A stretch of 64,000 nt of DNA from Nitrospira sp. (GCA_029194665.1 JARFXO010000001.1:682001-746000), one strand, 5' to 3'; shown: positions 34,519-43,608, counted from the first letter of the stretch. A program made the numbers and translations. Notes: generated from the sequence alone by a model not told the origin.

Positions 34519-35085
34519 ATGGGCACTCAAGTTCCTCCACGACACCCGCTCCGGCAACTCTTCGGCGCGTTAACCGAAAAGAGCTTTACGGAACACCTTG
34601 GTTGGCCTGACGCCAAAGTCACATCGTACGTCTCCAATCTCCTCGTCGATTTCACCCATACGGATCAACTCTACAAGATCAAGAATCGACAGAACCAGCC
34701 GGTCGATAACGTCGTTGATTTGCTCTTTGAATCGGAAGTCATGTTCGAAGCCCAGTCGCTGGACCGTGAACGGGATGTTCATCGCCACATTGGGGATTTC
34801 ACTCTGTTCATGGCCGGACTCTTCCCAGAGTATCTTCGACGGCTCAAGTCGGCCGGCCCGATCTATCACAAGGACTTCCTCGTGGACTATGTGAAAACGG
34901 GGAAACGGTCCTACGGGATCGTCGCGCAAATCGGCCGTGATGATGCCGAAACCAATTTGCCCTTGTTTCAAAAATTATCCGAGAACTTCGAGCTCTGCGT
35001 AACAGGTCTGGGGTTTGTGCGGTCCGATCTGGAACGCATGCAAAATCCTGCCTATCAGAAGACCCGGGATCTGCTCTTAAATTGA
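34519..35085 (+). CDS. conserved hypothetical protein (188 aa)
   Basis: A 188-residue soluble protein. ATG 34519 is preferred to GTG 34513, although the AGGAGGT site is close to both. Features are HPLRQLFGALTEKSFTEHLG near the N-terminus and DVHRHIGDFTLFMAGLFPEY in the middle, which look helical. I do not recognise a family. Its stop overlaps the TTG start of iaaA by 4 bases, so the two are translationally coupled. Confidence 0.8.
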   Translation: MGTQVPPRHPLRQLFGALTEKSFTEHLGWPDAKVTSYVSNLLVDFTHTDQLYKIKNRQNQPVDNVVDLLFESEVMFEAQSLDRERDVHRHIGDFTLFMAGLFPEYLRRLKSAGPIYHKDFLVDYVKTGKRSYGIVAQIGRDDAETNLPLFQKLSENFELCVTGLGFVRSDLERMQNPAYQKTRDLLLN

Positions 35086-35966
35086 AAGCTGTCCGTCCCA
35101 TCATTCTCGCGCACGGGGGTGCCGGCTCCCGTGTAATGACCTCATCACAAGTCGCCTGCCTGCATGCCGCTTTGCAGGTCGGCTATCATTTGCTGGATCG
35201 CGGAAGCTCGTCACTTATTGCCGTTGAACACACTATTCGTGTACTCGAACGCAGCGGGCTTTTCAATGCCGGGAAAGGATCGCGCCTCCAGTTGGATGGC
35301 GTACAGCGGATGGATGCCTCCATCATGGAAGGGAATAGCCTCCGCGCTGGGGCGGTGGCTTCCGTCGAAGGCATCATTCATCCCATTACGGCTGCACGCC
35401 ATGTGATGGAAGAAACGGATCATGTGTTGCTGGTGGGACCTCTGGCGACAAAGTTCGCCGGGTATTTCAAGATGGAGCGCCACCGGCTTTGGACTCCGTC
35501 TAGACGCCTTTCCTATGGTTCGATGCTCAAGCGGAAGAGGGCTTCGCAAGATCGGCATGGGACAGTTGGAGCAGTCGCGCTCGATCGAACCGGAACGATC
35601 GCTGCTGGCGCCTCGACCGGTGGGATCGATCGCATGTTGCCTGGGCGAGTCGGGGACACGCCGATCATCGGCTGCGGCGTGTATGCTGATAATGAGACCG
35701 GCGCCGTCTCAATGACAGGATGGGGCGAGAGCATCATGCGCCTGGCCGTGGCCAAAGGAATTTGCGACCGCTTGGCCCAAGGAACCACACCAGCCACCGC
35801 GGCAAGACTTGTGTTGCAGAAACTGGTCGCTCGGATCGACGGATCTGCGGGATGCCTGGTCGTCACGCCTCAGGGACGATTCACCATTCGTCATTCCACC
35901 CCTCACATGATGGCTGGCTACTGGGCCGGACGCGGAATCCCGGTGGTCAAAGATACCTTCCGATAG
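35082..35966 (+). CDS. iaaA: isoaspartyl peptidase / L-asparaginase
   Basis: A 294-residue Ntn-hydrolase of the plant-type asparaginase family. The mature enzyme arises by self-cleavage before the nucleophilic threonine in RHGTVGAVALD. The AAGASTGG that follows is typical, although most relatives have GGxTNK-like variants there. Substrates are beta-aspartyl dipeptides and L-asparagine. It begins with a rare TTG, overlapping the previous gene's stop. The length is slightly shorter than E. coli IaaA (321). Confidence 0.88.
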   Translation: MKAVRPIILAHGGAGSRVMTSSQVACLHAALQVGYHLLDRGSSSLIAVEHTIRVLERSGLFNAGKGSRLQLDGVQRMDASIMEGNSLRAGAVASVEGIIHPITAARHVMEETDHVLLVGPLATKFAGYFKMERHRLWTPSRRLSYGSMLKRKRASQDRHGTVGAVALDRTGTIAAGASTGGIDRMLPGRVGDTPIIGCGVYADNETGAVSMTGWGESIMRLAVAKGICDRLAQGTTPATAARLVLQKLVARIDGSAGCLVVTPQGRFTIRHSTPHMMAGYWAGRGIPVVKDTFR

Positions 35967-35979
35967 AAGAGGACTTGCC

Positions 35980-36957
35980 GTGGCCCATCGCAAGGGACGG
36001 AAACCCAAACGCTATAGCCAAGTCGCGCGTATCAGCGTCATGCTTCGTCGGCTCATTGGCGGAGCGACGGTGGGAGAGTTGGCCGAAGAGTTCCAAGTCA
36101 CGAAGCGTCAGGTTCACCGTGATCTTCAGCAGCTCGAAGATTCTGGTTATCCGTTGGAACGGGATGATGGGAGGTGGAGACTTCCTTCGGGCTTCAAGGG
36201 GTTGGAAGTCGCCGTGTCACCGTATGAACTCATGTCGCTCTATCTTGCCCAGAGCCATCTGGCGTACTTGAAAGGAACGCCGTTTGTTGAGGCTTTGGAA
36301 GCCGTCATCAGGAAAGTCGAAGCGGGGCTTCCCGATAAAGTCAGAAATCATCTTGAACGGATCGTAACAACCTTTGCGCCCCTGCAGCGACCCGTGCGAG
36401 CCTACGTTTCTCAAAGACAAGTCATAGAATCCGTTCGAAGGGCATTACTACGTCAACTTACCATTGTCTTGCACGGTTACCGGAAGCCTGGAGAGGATCC
36501 TCAGGATTATTTGGTAGATCCCTATCAATTGATTCTGTACCAGTACGGGCTGTATCTCAGCGGGTATTCCCATCAAGCGGGAGCGCTGAGAATGTTCGCG
36601 CTGGAGCGGATCAAGAGCGTCACGGTCACGGAGGACATGTTCGAGCTGCCCAAGGTTCCCCTTGCGAAACGCCTTGATCGAGCCTTCGGCCTGATCGAGG
36701 AGCCGCCGCAGGAAGTGAAGATCTGGATTGCGCCTGAGTGGGTTTATTTCGTCAAAGAACGAAGCTGGCATCTAACGCAGATGCTCAAACTCCAGAAGGA
36801 CGGTTCCGTCATTCTGACCATGCAGTGCGGCGGCCTCGACGAACTGACCGCGTGGGTTCTTTCCTTCGGGCCTGGTGCGAAGGTGCTTGGTCCTCAATCA
36901 CTCATCAATCAGGTGTCAGGTCAACTGACAGCCGCCGCCCAATCGTATCGATCTTAA
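35980..36957 (+). CDS. WYL-domain transcriptional regulator
   Basis: A 325-residue protein starting at GTG, 13 bases after iaaA. The N-terminus has a basic HTH (RRLIGGATVGELAEEFQVTK then RQVHRDLQQLEDSGYPLERD), a winged-helix DeoR-like reader. The middle is a WYL domain (TIVLHGYRKPGEDPQDYLVD then PYQLILYQYGLYLSGY) followed by the WCX extension at the C-terminus. WYL domains bind nucleic-acid or nucleotide ligands and regulate DNA-damage or phage-defence genes. Its target is unknown; nothing here resembles a defence operon. Confidence 0.88.
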   Translation: MAHRKGRKPKRYSQVARISVMLRRLIGGATVGELAEEFQVTKRQVHRDLQQLEDSGYPLERDDGRWRLPSGFKGLEVAVSPYELMSLYLAQSHLAYLKGTPFVEALEAVIRKVEAGLPDKVRNHLERIVTTFAPLQRPVRAYVSQRQVIESVRRALLRQLTIVLHGYRKPGEDPQDYLVDPYQLILYQYGLYLSGYSHQAGALRMFALERIKSVTVTEDMFELPKVPLAKRLDRAFGLIEEPPQEVKIWIAPEWVYFVKERSWHLTQMLKLQKDGSVILTMQCGGLDELTAWVLSFGPGAKVLGPQSLINQVSGQLTAAAQSYRS

Positions 36958-37033
36958 CCGCTTCCAACTTCCAGGGACCTATTCTGTCACACCTCCATGC
37001 TAGGGTTCCCTTGGCACATCAAGGAGGAAAGCC

Positions 37034-38272
37034 ATGAGTGAGTCCCTGTATCTGCAGAGAGTAAGCGACCGATTTCTTGACGCGCACCCACGCGAGGCAG
37101 GCTGGGTCGTTCATCAAATCGATGGAGACTCAGCTCGGGAGATGTCGCTGAACTATCTATTGGATTCTCTGGGAGAGTGGCACCCGGCGGCAATAACACG
37201 TCGCATGGCTTTCCCGCTCGTTGCGGCAGGAGTATTCCGGGATTGGAACGCTGTTTCCAATGAGGCGAACGCCTATAGCTGGCGAGGAACCATTGAATTG
37301 GTCTGGAACGGTCACGACATCCACTGTCACAAGTTTTCGCTCGCGATAGGCAATGGCTTAGCCGAGATCTATTTCGTTGCAACCAAGTCTCTTGTAGCCT
37401 TTCGAGACTTGCTTCTCGTGCTGGACCGGTATGGCCAAGCCAGACATAAAGAGAAGAAAGAAATTCATGTCGTCAATGGCGACAACATTCCAGTAACCGC
37501 ACACTCATGGGATGATCTGGTGCTGCCGACTCAGATGGCGCGGGATATCAGAGTGAATGTTGATGGCTTTTTTGCCGGTTCAGAGCGGTACGCGTCGCTT
37601 GGCATCCCGCACCGCCGGGGATTTCTCTTTGCCGGACCGCCAGGTTGCGGGAAAACGCTGACGCTCAAGACGCTGGCTTCCAACACATCGGCGAAATTCA
37701 TCTCCGTGCTGGGAACGGCCGATGTGGACGATGGCATGCTCCGCTACGCCATGGATCTGGCCGAGAAGTATACTCCGGCAGTCGTCTTGTTGGAGGATTT
37801 GGACCGGATCGTGCAGACCAAAGAGATTTCGCTATCCCACTTTCTGAACTTACTGGATGGACTCAAAGTGCTGAACGGCGTGCTGGTGATCGCAACCTGC
37901 AACGAGCCGGATAAGTTGGACCCAGCGTTGATTCATCGTCCCAGCCGGTTCGACCGGGTCTGGAGATTTGAATTGCCCAAGTACGACCAGCGTCTGGTTC
38001 TCCTGCGCAAGCGGGGTGGGAAGTTTTTTTCAGATCCTGCCCTTGAAACGGCAGCCAGACGATCGGATGGCTTCTCGATGGCCTATGTCCAGGAAATCAT
38101 CGTGAGCGCACTGCTCGAATGCACACACGACGACCAGCCACCGAACGACGACCATCTGCTCAAGAGCCTGGATACCCTACGGCTGCAGCGCAAGGAGGCC
38201 TCGAAGCCAGGAGAATCGATGGAGGAACGAGAGCGCGTGGGGTTTGGTTTGTTGAGTAATAGAAGCCAATAG
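37034..38272 (+). CDS. AAA+ ATPase
   Basis: A 412-residue protein. The AAA+ core has Walker A GPPGCGKT (about residue 200), Walker B VVLLEDLD (about 255), sensor-1 region VIATCNEPDKLD and a second-region RPSRFDRV arginine finger. The N-terminal 160 residues hold a domain of unknown fold (WRGTIELVWNGHDIHCHKFS). The core resembles Bcs1/FtsH-type ATPases that unfold or remodel proteins. No protease or membrane segment is seen. The ribosome site is AAGGAGGAAAGCC. It is the last chromosomal gene before the mobile region. Confidence 0.87.
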   Translation: MSESLYLQRVSDRFLDAHPREAGWVVHQIDGDSAREMSLNYLLDSLGEWHPAAITRRMAFPLVAAGVFRDWNAVSNEANAYSWRGTIELVWNGHDIHCHKFSLAIGNGLAEIYFVATKSLVAFRDLLLVLDRYGQARHKEKKEIHVVNGDNIPVTAHSWDDLVLPTQMARDIRVNVDGFFAGSERYASLGIPHRRGFLFAGPPGCGKTLTLKTLASNTSAKFISVLGTADVDDGMLRYAMDLAEKYTPAVVLLEDLDRIVQTKEISLSHFLNLLDGLKVLNGVLVIATCNEPDKLDPALIHRPSRFDRVWRFELPKYDQRLVLLRKRGGKFFSDPALETAARRSDGFSMAYVQEIIVSALLECTHDDQPPNDDHLLKSLDTLRLQRKEASKPGESMEERERVGFGLLSNRSQ

Positions 38273-38286
38273 GCTCAATATGGTTA

Positions 38287-38454
38287 AACCTAAAAACGGC
38301 AGTTGAGGTAGTTGCAAACGAGCGATCGCCACATTATCCAACTATTTGACGCTATTGATCAATTCACCATTTTGGTGAACTGCGGAGCAGTAGAAAAATC
38401 ACTCGATTCCGTACCTTATGCTTGAACGTGAGCGTCAATTGCCGTTTTTAGGTT
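38287..38454. repeat. MITE-like element with 20-bp inverted repeats
   Basis: Left end AACCTAAAAACGGCAGTTGA (38287-38306) and the inverted right end TCAATTGCCGTTTTTAGGTT (38435-38454) differ at one base. They enclose 128 bases that have no gene. The size, terminal repeats and AT-richer interior fit a miniature inverted-repeat transposable element. It lies directly beside an IS5-family element, which inserted 6 bases after its right end. Confidence 0.7.
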
Positions 38455-38789
38455 AAACTAGGGCGTGTCATCAATTAATTTTCTCGATTCACAGAGCCAT
38501 CGTGTTGTGATTTACTCCGTCCCAGACCAAAGGAGGGGTCTGCGGATGGTGAGACGGTATGGATTGCGTGATGACCAATGGGAGAAGATCGAGCATCTGC
38601 TGCCTGGTCGTGAAGAGACGGTGGGCGTGACGGCGAAGGACAACCGGCTGTTTGTGGAAGCGGTGTTGTACCGGTATCGCGCGGGGATCCCGTGGCGGGA
38701 TCTGCCGGAGCGGTTCGGAGATTTCCGAGTGATCTGTCAAGGGTCATCCAAATTGCCCCAGTTATGGTCATCGAAAATTCCCCACCCCG

Positions 38790-39572
38790 TTAGGTTGTCG
38801 TTGACGCTTCTTCGACCCGCACAAGTCCGGCTTTGAGTTTCTCCTTCAGCCGGTAGGAATGGCCCCGGATGTTGATGGTGATCGCGTGGTGGAGCACCCG
38901 ATCCAGGATCGCAGTCGCCAGCACCCGGTCGCCAAACACCTCGCCCCAAGCCCCGAAACTCTGGTTACTGGTCAAAATCATCGGCCCCTTCTCATAGCGG
39001 CGTGAGATGAGCTGAAAGAACAAGTTGGCCCCGGTGCGGTCAATGGGCAGATAGCCGATCTCATCAATGATCAGCAACCGGGGAATGGTATAGAGCTTCA
39101 GCTTGTCCTCCAGCCGATTCTCCGTGAGCGCCCGAGTCAGCGTAGCGATCATGGCGGCGGCTGTCGTGAACAACACCCGATAGCCCTGGGCAATGGCTTG
39201 CAGCCCTAGCCCGATGGCCAGGTGGCTTTTGCCCACACCGGGCGGCCCCAAGATCACGACATTCTCGCCGTGCTCGATGAAGTGGCAGGTCGCCACCTGC
39301 TGAATCTGCTTCTTATCCAACGAAGGCTGGTAGCTGAAGTCGAAGACCTCCAGACTCTTGACGAATGGAAATCGCGCCAAACTCGTCCGCATCGCAATGT
39401 TCTTCGCGGTCTTGGACGCGACTTCTTCGCCGAGCACCTGGTCGAGGAAGTCGGCATAGGGCAGCTCCTTGACGGCCGCTTCTTGTAAGAGGGCCTCCAG
39501 CCGCTCCCGACTCTTCAAGAGCCGTAGGCGCGTGAGTTGGTCACGGAGCCGTTCCAGTTGCGCCGCGTTCAT
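38790..39572 (-). CDS. istB: IS21 transposition helper ATPase IstB
   Basis: A 260-residue AAA+ helper that loads the IstA transposase on target DNA. Walker A GPPGVGKS lies within VVILGPPGVGKSHLAIGLGL. Walker B LLIIDEIGYLPIDRTGANLF and the sensor segment LTSNQSFGAWGEVFGDRVLA are the IstB signature. Its start overlaps the istA stop by 4 bases (ATGA), so they are translationally coupled. Confidence 0.95.
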   Translation of the reverse strand: MNAAQLERLRDQLTRLRLLKSRERLEALLQEAAVKELPYADFLDQVLGEEVASKTAKNIAMRTSLARFPFVKSLEVFDFSYQPSLDKKQIQQVATCHFIEHGENVVILGPPGVGKSHLAIGLGLQAIAQGYRVLFTTAAAMIATLTRALTENRLEDKLKLYTIPRLLIIDEIGYLPIDRTGANLFFQLISRRYEKGPMILTSNQSFGAWGEVFGDRVLATAILDRVLHHAITINIRGHSYRLKEKLKAGLVRVEEASTTT

Positions 39573-40837
39573 GGCCGCCCCTCCTGCGACGCCGTGCGCT
39601 CACACACCGCCTCGTACCAGGCCAGATCCCGCACTTCGACCTCCGGCAAGGCATCGGGGCGAGGGGACCGATCGCTCACCGTGGACCGACGGTGGCGGGC
39701 GAGACGCGCACTGGCTCCAGGGCCGTGCTCGGGCTGGATTCGGAATTGGTGCTGGCCCGGGAGCACCGGGTGCGTCGCGATCTCTTGGTCACGGTGAAAG
39801 ATGTGGACCGTGTCCCCCCGTCGTTGCACTTCAACCCGCTGACCAATGAGCCGGAAGGGCACGGAGTAGCGGTTCGTCGCCAGGCTGACCAAATAGTCCT
39901 CGGCCACGATCCGTGAGACGCGCGCCTCCTGCTGGAAGGCGCGCTGGTCCGCCAGCGGGACCAGGTGGTTGCGTTCTCGCGCAAACCGGACGAGTGGCTC
40001 CTCATGCGTCGTGCCATGGATGCGGCGGTCGGCAATTGTCGCGGTCCATTCGTCAAGTTGGGTTTGAAAGTCCACCAGATCGACAAACGTTCGTCCCGGC
40101 AGAAAGTTCCGTTTCAGATATTTCACGCCGGATTCGACCTTACCCTTGGTCTGGGCCCGATAGGGCCGACACACGCGCGGCTCAAAGCCCCAATAGTCGG
40201 CGAAGGCTTTGAAGGTGGGATTCCAGAGCCGCCGCCCCGTCTCATCCGCATAACAGACGGTTCGCGGTCGGTCATACAGATGCTCTCGCGTGTGGCCACC
40301 GAAATGCGCAAAAGCCCGTTCATGGGCCTCGAGAAACTGCGCCAGCCGCTCATCGGCACAGGCGTAATAGAACCCACGTCGGCTGAACCCCAACGTCAAC
40401 ACGAACACGTGCACCACCGTCGGGCCGGCGCGGAAGGGCACGGTGGCTTGGCCCCAATCAATCTGACTCTGCTGGCCCGGCGGTGTCTCAAAGCGGAGGA
40501 GGGCCCGCTCCGCCTGCAGCTGACCCTCACGCAGCGGCGCCACCCCTCGCTTCACCGTCTCATAACTGCCGATGTACTCGTGGCTCGCTCGCAGTTCCTG
40601 ATAGAGAATCCGCGCCGAATAATTAACCTGCGACGCACGGGTCCGCACAAAGTCGGCATGGGCGGTCAGCAGCGTCTCCGTCATCGCCGCTCGGCGATAG
40701 GGTTGCCACGTCGTCTGCTGCAGACTGCGCCGCACGGTCTTCCGATCCAGGTCCAACCGCCGCGCAATCCCTGAAATGGATCCCCGCTCTTCATGACGCA
40801 ACCGTCGAATCTCCGCCCACCGCTCTTGATCCACCAT
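39569..40837 (-). CDS. istA: IS21 transposase IstA
   Basis: A 422-residue DDE transposase. ATG 40837 (MVDQERWAEIRRLRHEERGS) has a GGGAGGT ribosome site and is preferred to a longer frame. An HTH (ISGIARRLDLDRKTVRRSLQ) is followed by the integrase core: QIDWGQATVPF with the first Asp, YACADERLAQFLEAHERAFA, and CRPYRAQTKGKVESGVKYLK with the catalytic Glu. The Mu-type C-terminal domain is present. It appears intact. Confidence 0.93.
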   Translation of the reverse strand: MVDQERWAEIRRLRHEERGSISGIARRLDLDRKTVRRSLQQTTWQPYRRAAMTETLLTAHADFVRTRASQVNYSARILYQELRASHEYIGSYETVKRGVAPLREGQLQAERALLRFETPPGQQSQIDWGQATVPFRAGPTVVHVFVLTLGFSRRGFYYACADERLAQFLEAHERAFAHFGGHTREHLYDRPRTVCYADETGRRLWNPTFKAFADYWGFEPRVCRPYRAQTKGKVESGVKYLKRNFLPGRTFVDLVDFQTQLDEWTATIADRRIHGTTHEEPLVRFARERNHLVPLADQRAFQQEARVSRIVAEDYLVSLATNRYSVPFRLIGQRVEVQRRGDTVHIFHRDQEIATHPVLPGQHQFRIQPEHGPGASARLARHRRSTVSDRSPRPDALPEVEVRDLAWYEAVCERTASQEGRP

Positions 40838-41644
40838 ACATACCTCCCGAGTGTGGTCTACCTGGGACGGTATGATCGTTGTCTCCTTGCTATCGTCAAG
40901 TTCCATCACATCCCTCCTTCGGTGAGAGGGTGGGGAGAATTCATTGACCACATCTGGGGATTATTGCATGACCGCTGACAGTGATCCACACACGCCATAC
41001 GCGCTGGAGTCGACGCGGCGTCTGGAAGCGGGTGTTTGAACGTCTTGCTGACGATCCTGACAACGAATACGCGATGATCGATTCCACCATCGTTCGTGCC
41101 CACCAGCACAGCGCTGGTGCAAAAGGGGGCACCACGCGCAGGAAGCCATCGGACGCAGCAAGGGTGGCCTGACCACCAAAATCCACGCCACCTGTGATGC
41201 GTTGGGTAACCCAACGGGGTTTCATCTCACCCCAGGGCAGGCGCATGACCTGGAGGGCGCCGATGTCTTGCTACCCGGCATTGACGCGGATACCATCATT
41301 GCCGATAAGGCCTTTGATGCCGATGAACGGGTGATCCAGCCGCTGCAACGAGCGGGCAAGGTCGTGGTCATTCCCCCCAAAGCCAACAGAACCACCCCCC
41401 GCGAATACGATCAAGACCTCTACCGAGCCCGGCATCTGATTGAGAACTTCTTCGCCAGACTCAAGCAATTCCGCGCCATCGCCACCCGCTACGACAAACG
41501 CGCCGCCAATTTCCTCGGTGCCATCTATCTCGCTGCTTCAATGACATGGCTTAATTGATGACACGCCCTAATATGGGTTGATTCTATAAATTGAGCACTC
41601 TTATGGGTGCTGTGTATGAAACGATTGGCAAAGGAGGTGTCATC

Positions 41645-42331
41645 GTGAATACCGATGATTGCGATAATTATCTAGTCCAGCAAGGTGTCAGATTTTTACC
41701 ATGGATTGGCAAGAGGTACGAGCAAGGTTTCTCCAATCAGCGCCTTCTCATCTTGGGCGAGAGCCATTACGATGAATGGAATGGCGAAAGACACGTTTTA
41801 GATAAAAACATTACGAGGCAGTGTGTACAAGAAGTCGTTGATAGAAAGGACTGTATCGACTTCTGGAAGTATATTGAGCAAGCCTTACTTAATGAAGTTC
41901 GTAGTGATGGACGGTGTCTAAGTGGTGGCATGCCATTTTGGGAAAAAGTAGCGTTCTACAACTTCGTGCAAGAGGCTATTCCTGGTGGCCCACGAGAGGC
42001 GCCTCCTCAGAAGAGTTTATTCCAAAAATCACATGCTCCATTCCGAATAGTTCTAGAACAACTTCGCCCTGATCGGGTGATAGTTTGCGGCAAAAGACTG
42101 TGGAGAAATATGGAGAACAGATACGATAATGATTGCTATCACGATGATGTTCAAGCATATCGTTTAAGGGATGGAACCAAAGTGTGGTGCCTTGCCACCG
42201 TACATCCCTCCAGCGGGGGCTATAGTTGGAAACGGGTGCATCGTCTTATCATGAGGTTTCTTGATCAGCCAGAAAGCGTAGCTGCATTTATGAGTGATAA
42301 AATAGAAAACGAGGCCGATCTAGCTTCATAG
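41645..42331 (+). CDS. uncharacterised protein, possibly uracil-DNA glycosylase-like fold
   Basis: A 228-residue protein. GTG 41645 is preferred because AAAGGAGGTGTCATC gives a perfect ribosome site just ahead. Two features hint at a uracil-DNA glycosylase superfamily fold: a strand-loop LLILGESHYDEWNG near residue 34 and a late ATVHPSSGGYSW. This is a tentative resemblance. The gene is clearly AT-richer than its neighbours and abuts the IS elements, so it was probably acquired with or beside them. Confidence 0.6.
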   Translation: MNTDDCDNYLVQQGVRFLPWIGKRYEQGFSNQRLLILGESHYDEWNGERHVLDKNITRQCVQEVVDRKDCIDFWKYIEQALLNEVRSDGRCLSGGMPFWEKVAFYNFVQEAIPGGPREAPPQKSLFQKSHAPFRIVLEQLRPDRVIVCGKRLWRNMENRYDNDCYHDDVQAYRLRDGTKVWCLATVHPSSGGYSWKRVHRLIMRFLDQPESVAAFMSDKIENEADLAS

Positions 42332-42340
42332 AACCCAAAT

Positions 42341-42778
42341 ATGTCGAACATCCTCTTCCATCTCGCCTTTCCAATTCACGACATTGACGCCACGCTTCGG
42401 TTCTACGTGGACGGTCTAGGCTGTGTCGTCGGGCGTCGATCGAAACAGGCCGTTACGCTAGGTCTCGCCGGTCATCAACTCGTGGCGCATGTCGTTTCAG
42501 ATCAGCCCTCGAAACAGAAAGGTATCTATCCCAACCATTTCGGGTTGACCTTTCTTTCCCAGGAAGACTGGCAGGCGCTGGTGGATCGGGCCAAGGCAAA
42601 GGGCCTTGCTTTCTATCAACAGCCGCGCGTGCGATTTCCAGGAACACGCATCGAGCACCGTACGTTCTTTCTTGAGGATCCATCTCACAACCTGCTCGAA
42701 TTCAAACACTACACCTACGAATCGGCCATCTTTGGAGAAGCAGCTCACGGCCAGGTCGGCGACGCCGAGGAAATGTAG
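42341..42778 (+). CDS. VOC-family (glyoxalase-like) protein
   Basis: A 145-residue single-domain protein of the vicinal oxygen chelate fold. LFHLAFPIHDIDATLRFYVD is the first betaalphabetabetabeta unit, with metal-binding His7 (HLAFP). The second unit has HRTFFLEDPSHNLLEFKHY with a likely metal-binding Glu. Members include fosfomycin-resistance and glyoxalase-like enzymes. The substrate cannot be inferred. It follows the previous gene by 9 bases but is GC-richer. Confidence 0.88.
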   Translation: MSNILFHLAFPIHDIDATLRFYVDGLGCVVGRRSKQAVTLGLAGHQLVAHVVSDQPSKQKGIYPNHFGLTFLSQEDWQALVDRAKAKGLAFYQQPRVRFPGTRIEHRTFFLEDPSHNLLEFKHYTYESAIFGEAAHGQVGDAEEM

Positions 42779-42785
42779 TCGAGTC

Positions 42786-43592
42786 TCACTGAAGGCGTTT
42801 GTGGGATGACATGGCGACCTTCTCCATCCAACCAAGGATACGTTGGTGTCGGCGCGTGAGGAAGGCGGTTTTGCGCAGGGGGTCGTATCGTTGCGGACTG
42901 GGTAGGATGGCGGCCAGCCAAGCCGCTTCGTCCGCGGTCAAGTCGGAGGCGGATTTCCCGAAGTGATGACGAGCTGCGGCTTCCGCCCCATACACGCCGC
43001 GTCCCCATTCCGCGACATTCAAGTACAGTTCGAGGATCCGTGTCTTGGTCAGCCGGTGTTCGAGCGAGCGCGTGATCAAGGCTTCACGGGCCTTGCGGAA
43101 CAGCGACCGTTCTGACGATAGATAAAGATTCTTCGCCAGCTGTTGCGTAATGGTGCTCCCGCCCCGTTTGAGTTCTCCTGCTTCCAGATTGTACAGCGCG
43201 GCGTCGCGGATGCCCTCCCAATCGAATCCTTCATGGACAAAGAACGAAGCGTCCTCCGCCACGATCACGGCACGTTGTAACTCCGGTGCGATTCGGCTCA
43301 GGGGTGTCCAGATCCATTGTCGCTTGTCGGTGCGTCCCTGCTCGGCCGCTCTTGCCAGGCGATGGTCCATGAGCGCGGTCGATGTCGGGTTGGTTCTGGC
43401 CAGGAGGTCTGTGTCGGGAAGAGTGCTGAGCCAGCTCAGCGCAAGGATGCTTGAAGGAAGTGCAATGATCACGGCGCTCCAGAGAAGAACAGGGGTCGCT
43501 CTGCGTCGGCCGGTTGACTTGGGCAAAGGAGGATCGTATGTGTAGGGACGCAGAAAGGTCGGACGGTAATTTGCTTTCCGTCTTGCATCCAT
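42786..43592 (-). CDS. mtgA: monofunctional peptidoglycan glycosyltransferase
   Basis: A 268-residue GT51 enzyme that polymerises lipid II glycan chains. One N-terminal span (about residues 33-55) anchors it. The catalytic EDASFFVHEGFDWEGI (Glu in the EDxxFxxHxG box) and KRGGSTITQQLAKNLYLSSE are diagnostic. There is no transpeptidase domain. Its start is 16 bases from that of the divergent engB gene, so their promoters must overlap or lie inside the coding starts. Confidence 0.95.
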   Translation of the reverse strand: MDARRKANYRPTFLRPYTYDPPLPKSTGRRRATPVLLWSAVIIALPSSILALSWLSTLPDTDLLARTNPTSTALMDHRLARAAEQGRTDKRQWIWTPLSRIAPELQRAVIVAEDASFFVHEGFDWEGIRDAALYNLEAGELKRGGSTITQQLAKNLYLSSERSLFRKAREALITRSLEHRLTKTRILELYLNVAEWGRGVYGAEAAARHHFGKSASDLTADEAAWLAAILPSPQRYDPLRKTAFLTRRHQRILGWMEKVAMSSHKRLQ

Positions 43593-43608
43593 TGATCAGC
43601 CTGTCGGC

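Larger units (their letters stand above)
38735..40980 (-). mobile_element. intact IS21-family element
   Basis: A 2246-bp element. Ends start with TGTCA and share internal repeats (GGTCAT, CCCCAG, TGGTCA), as in IS21. A 6-bp target duplication GTGATC lies at 38729-38734 and 40981-40986. istA and istB overlap and are uninterrupted. The clean ends and intact genes suggest a recent insertion. Confidence 0.92.
38546..41558 (+). pseudogene. IS5-family transposase split by IS21 insertion
   Basis: The 5' part (38546-38734, MVRRYGLRDDQWEKIEHLLP) resumes at 40987 and rejoins exactly in frame as RFGDF-RVIHTRHTRWSRRG. A first frame runs to 41172 and the second frame encodes the DDE catalytic half (GGLTTKIHATCDALGN, then ADKAFDAD and RARHLIENFFARLKQFRAIA). 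The two frames are joined by a -1 shift at AAAAGGGGGC (41121-41130), as in IS427-type elements, so this shift is programmed. Inactivation comes only from the IS21 insertion. Confidence 0.85.
38461..41568. mobile_element. IS5-family (IS427-type) element, interrupted by an IS21 element
   Basis: Perfect 18-bp terminal inverted repeats, GGGCGTGTCATCAATTAA at 38461-38478 and its reverse complement at 41551-41568, flanked by a TA repeat on each side. Removing the nested IS21 element and one 6-bp repeat leaves about 856 bases, the normal size of IS427-group elements. The transposase reading frame is described separately. Confidence 0.88.
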
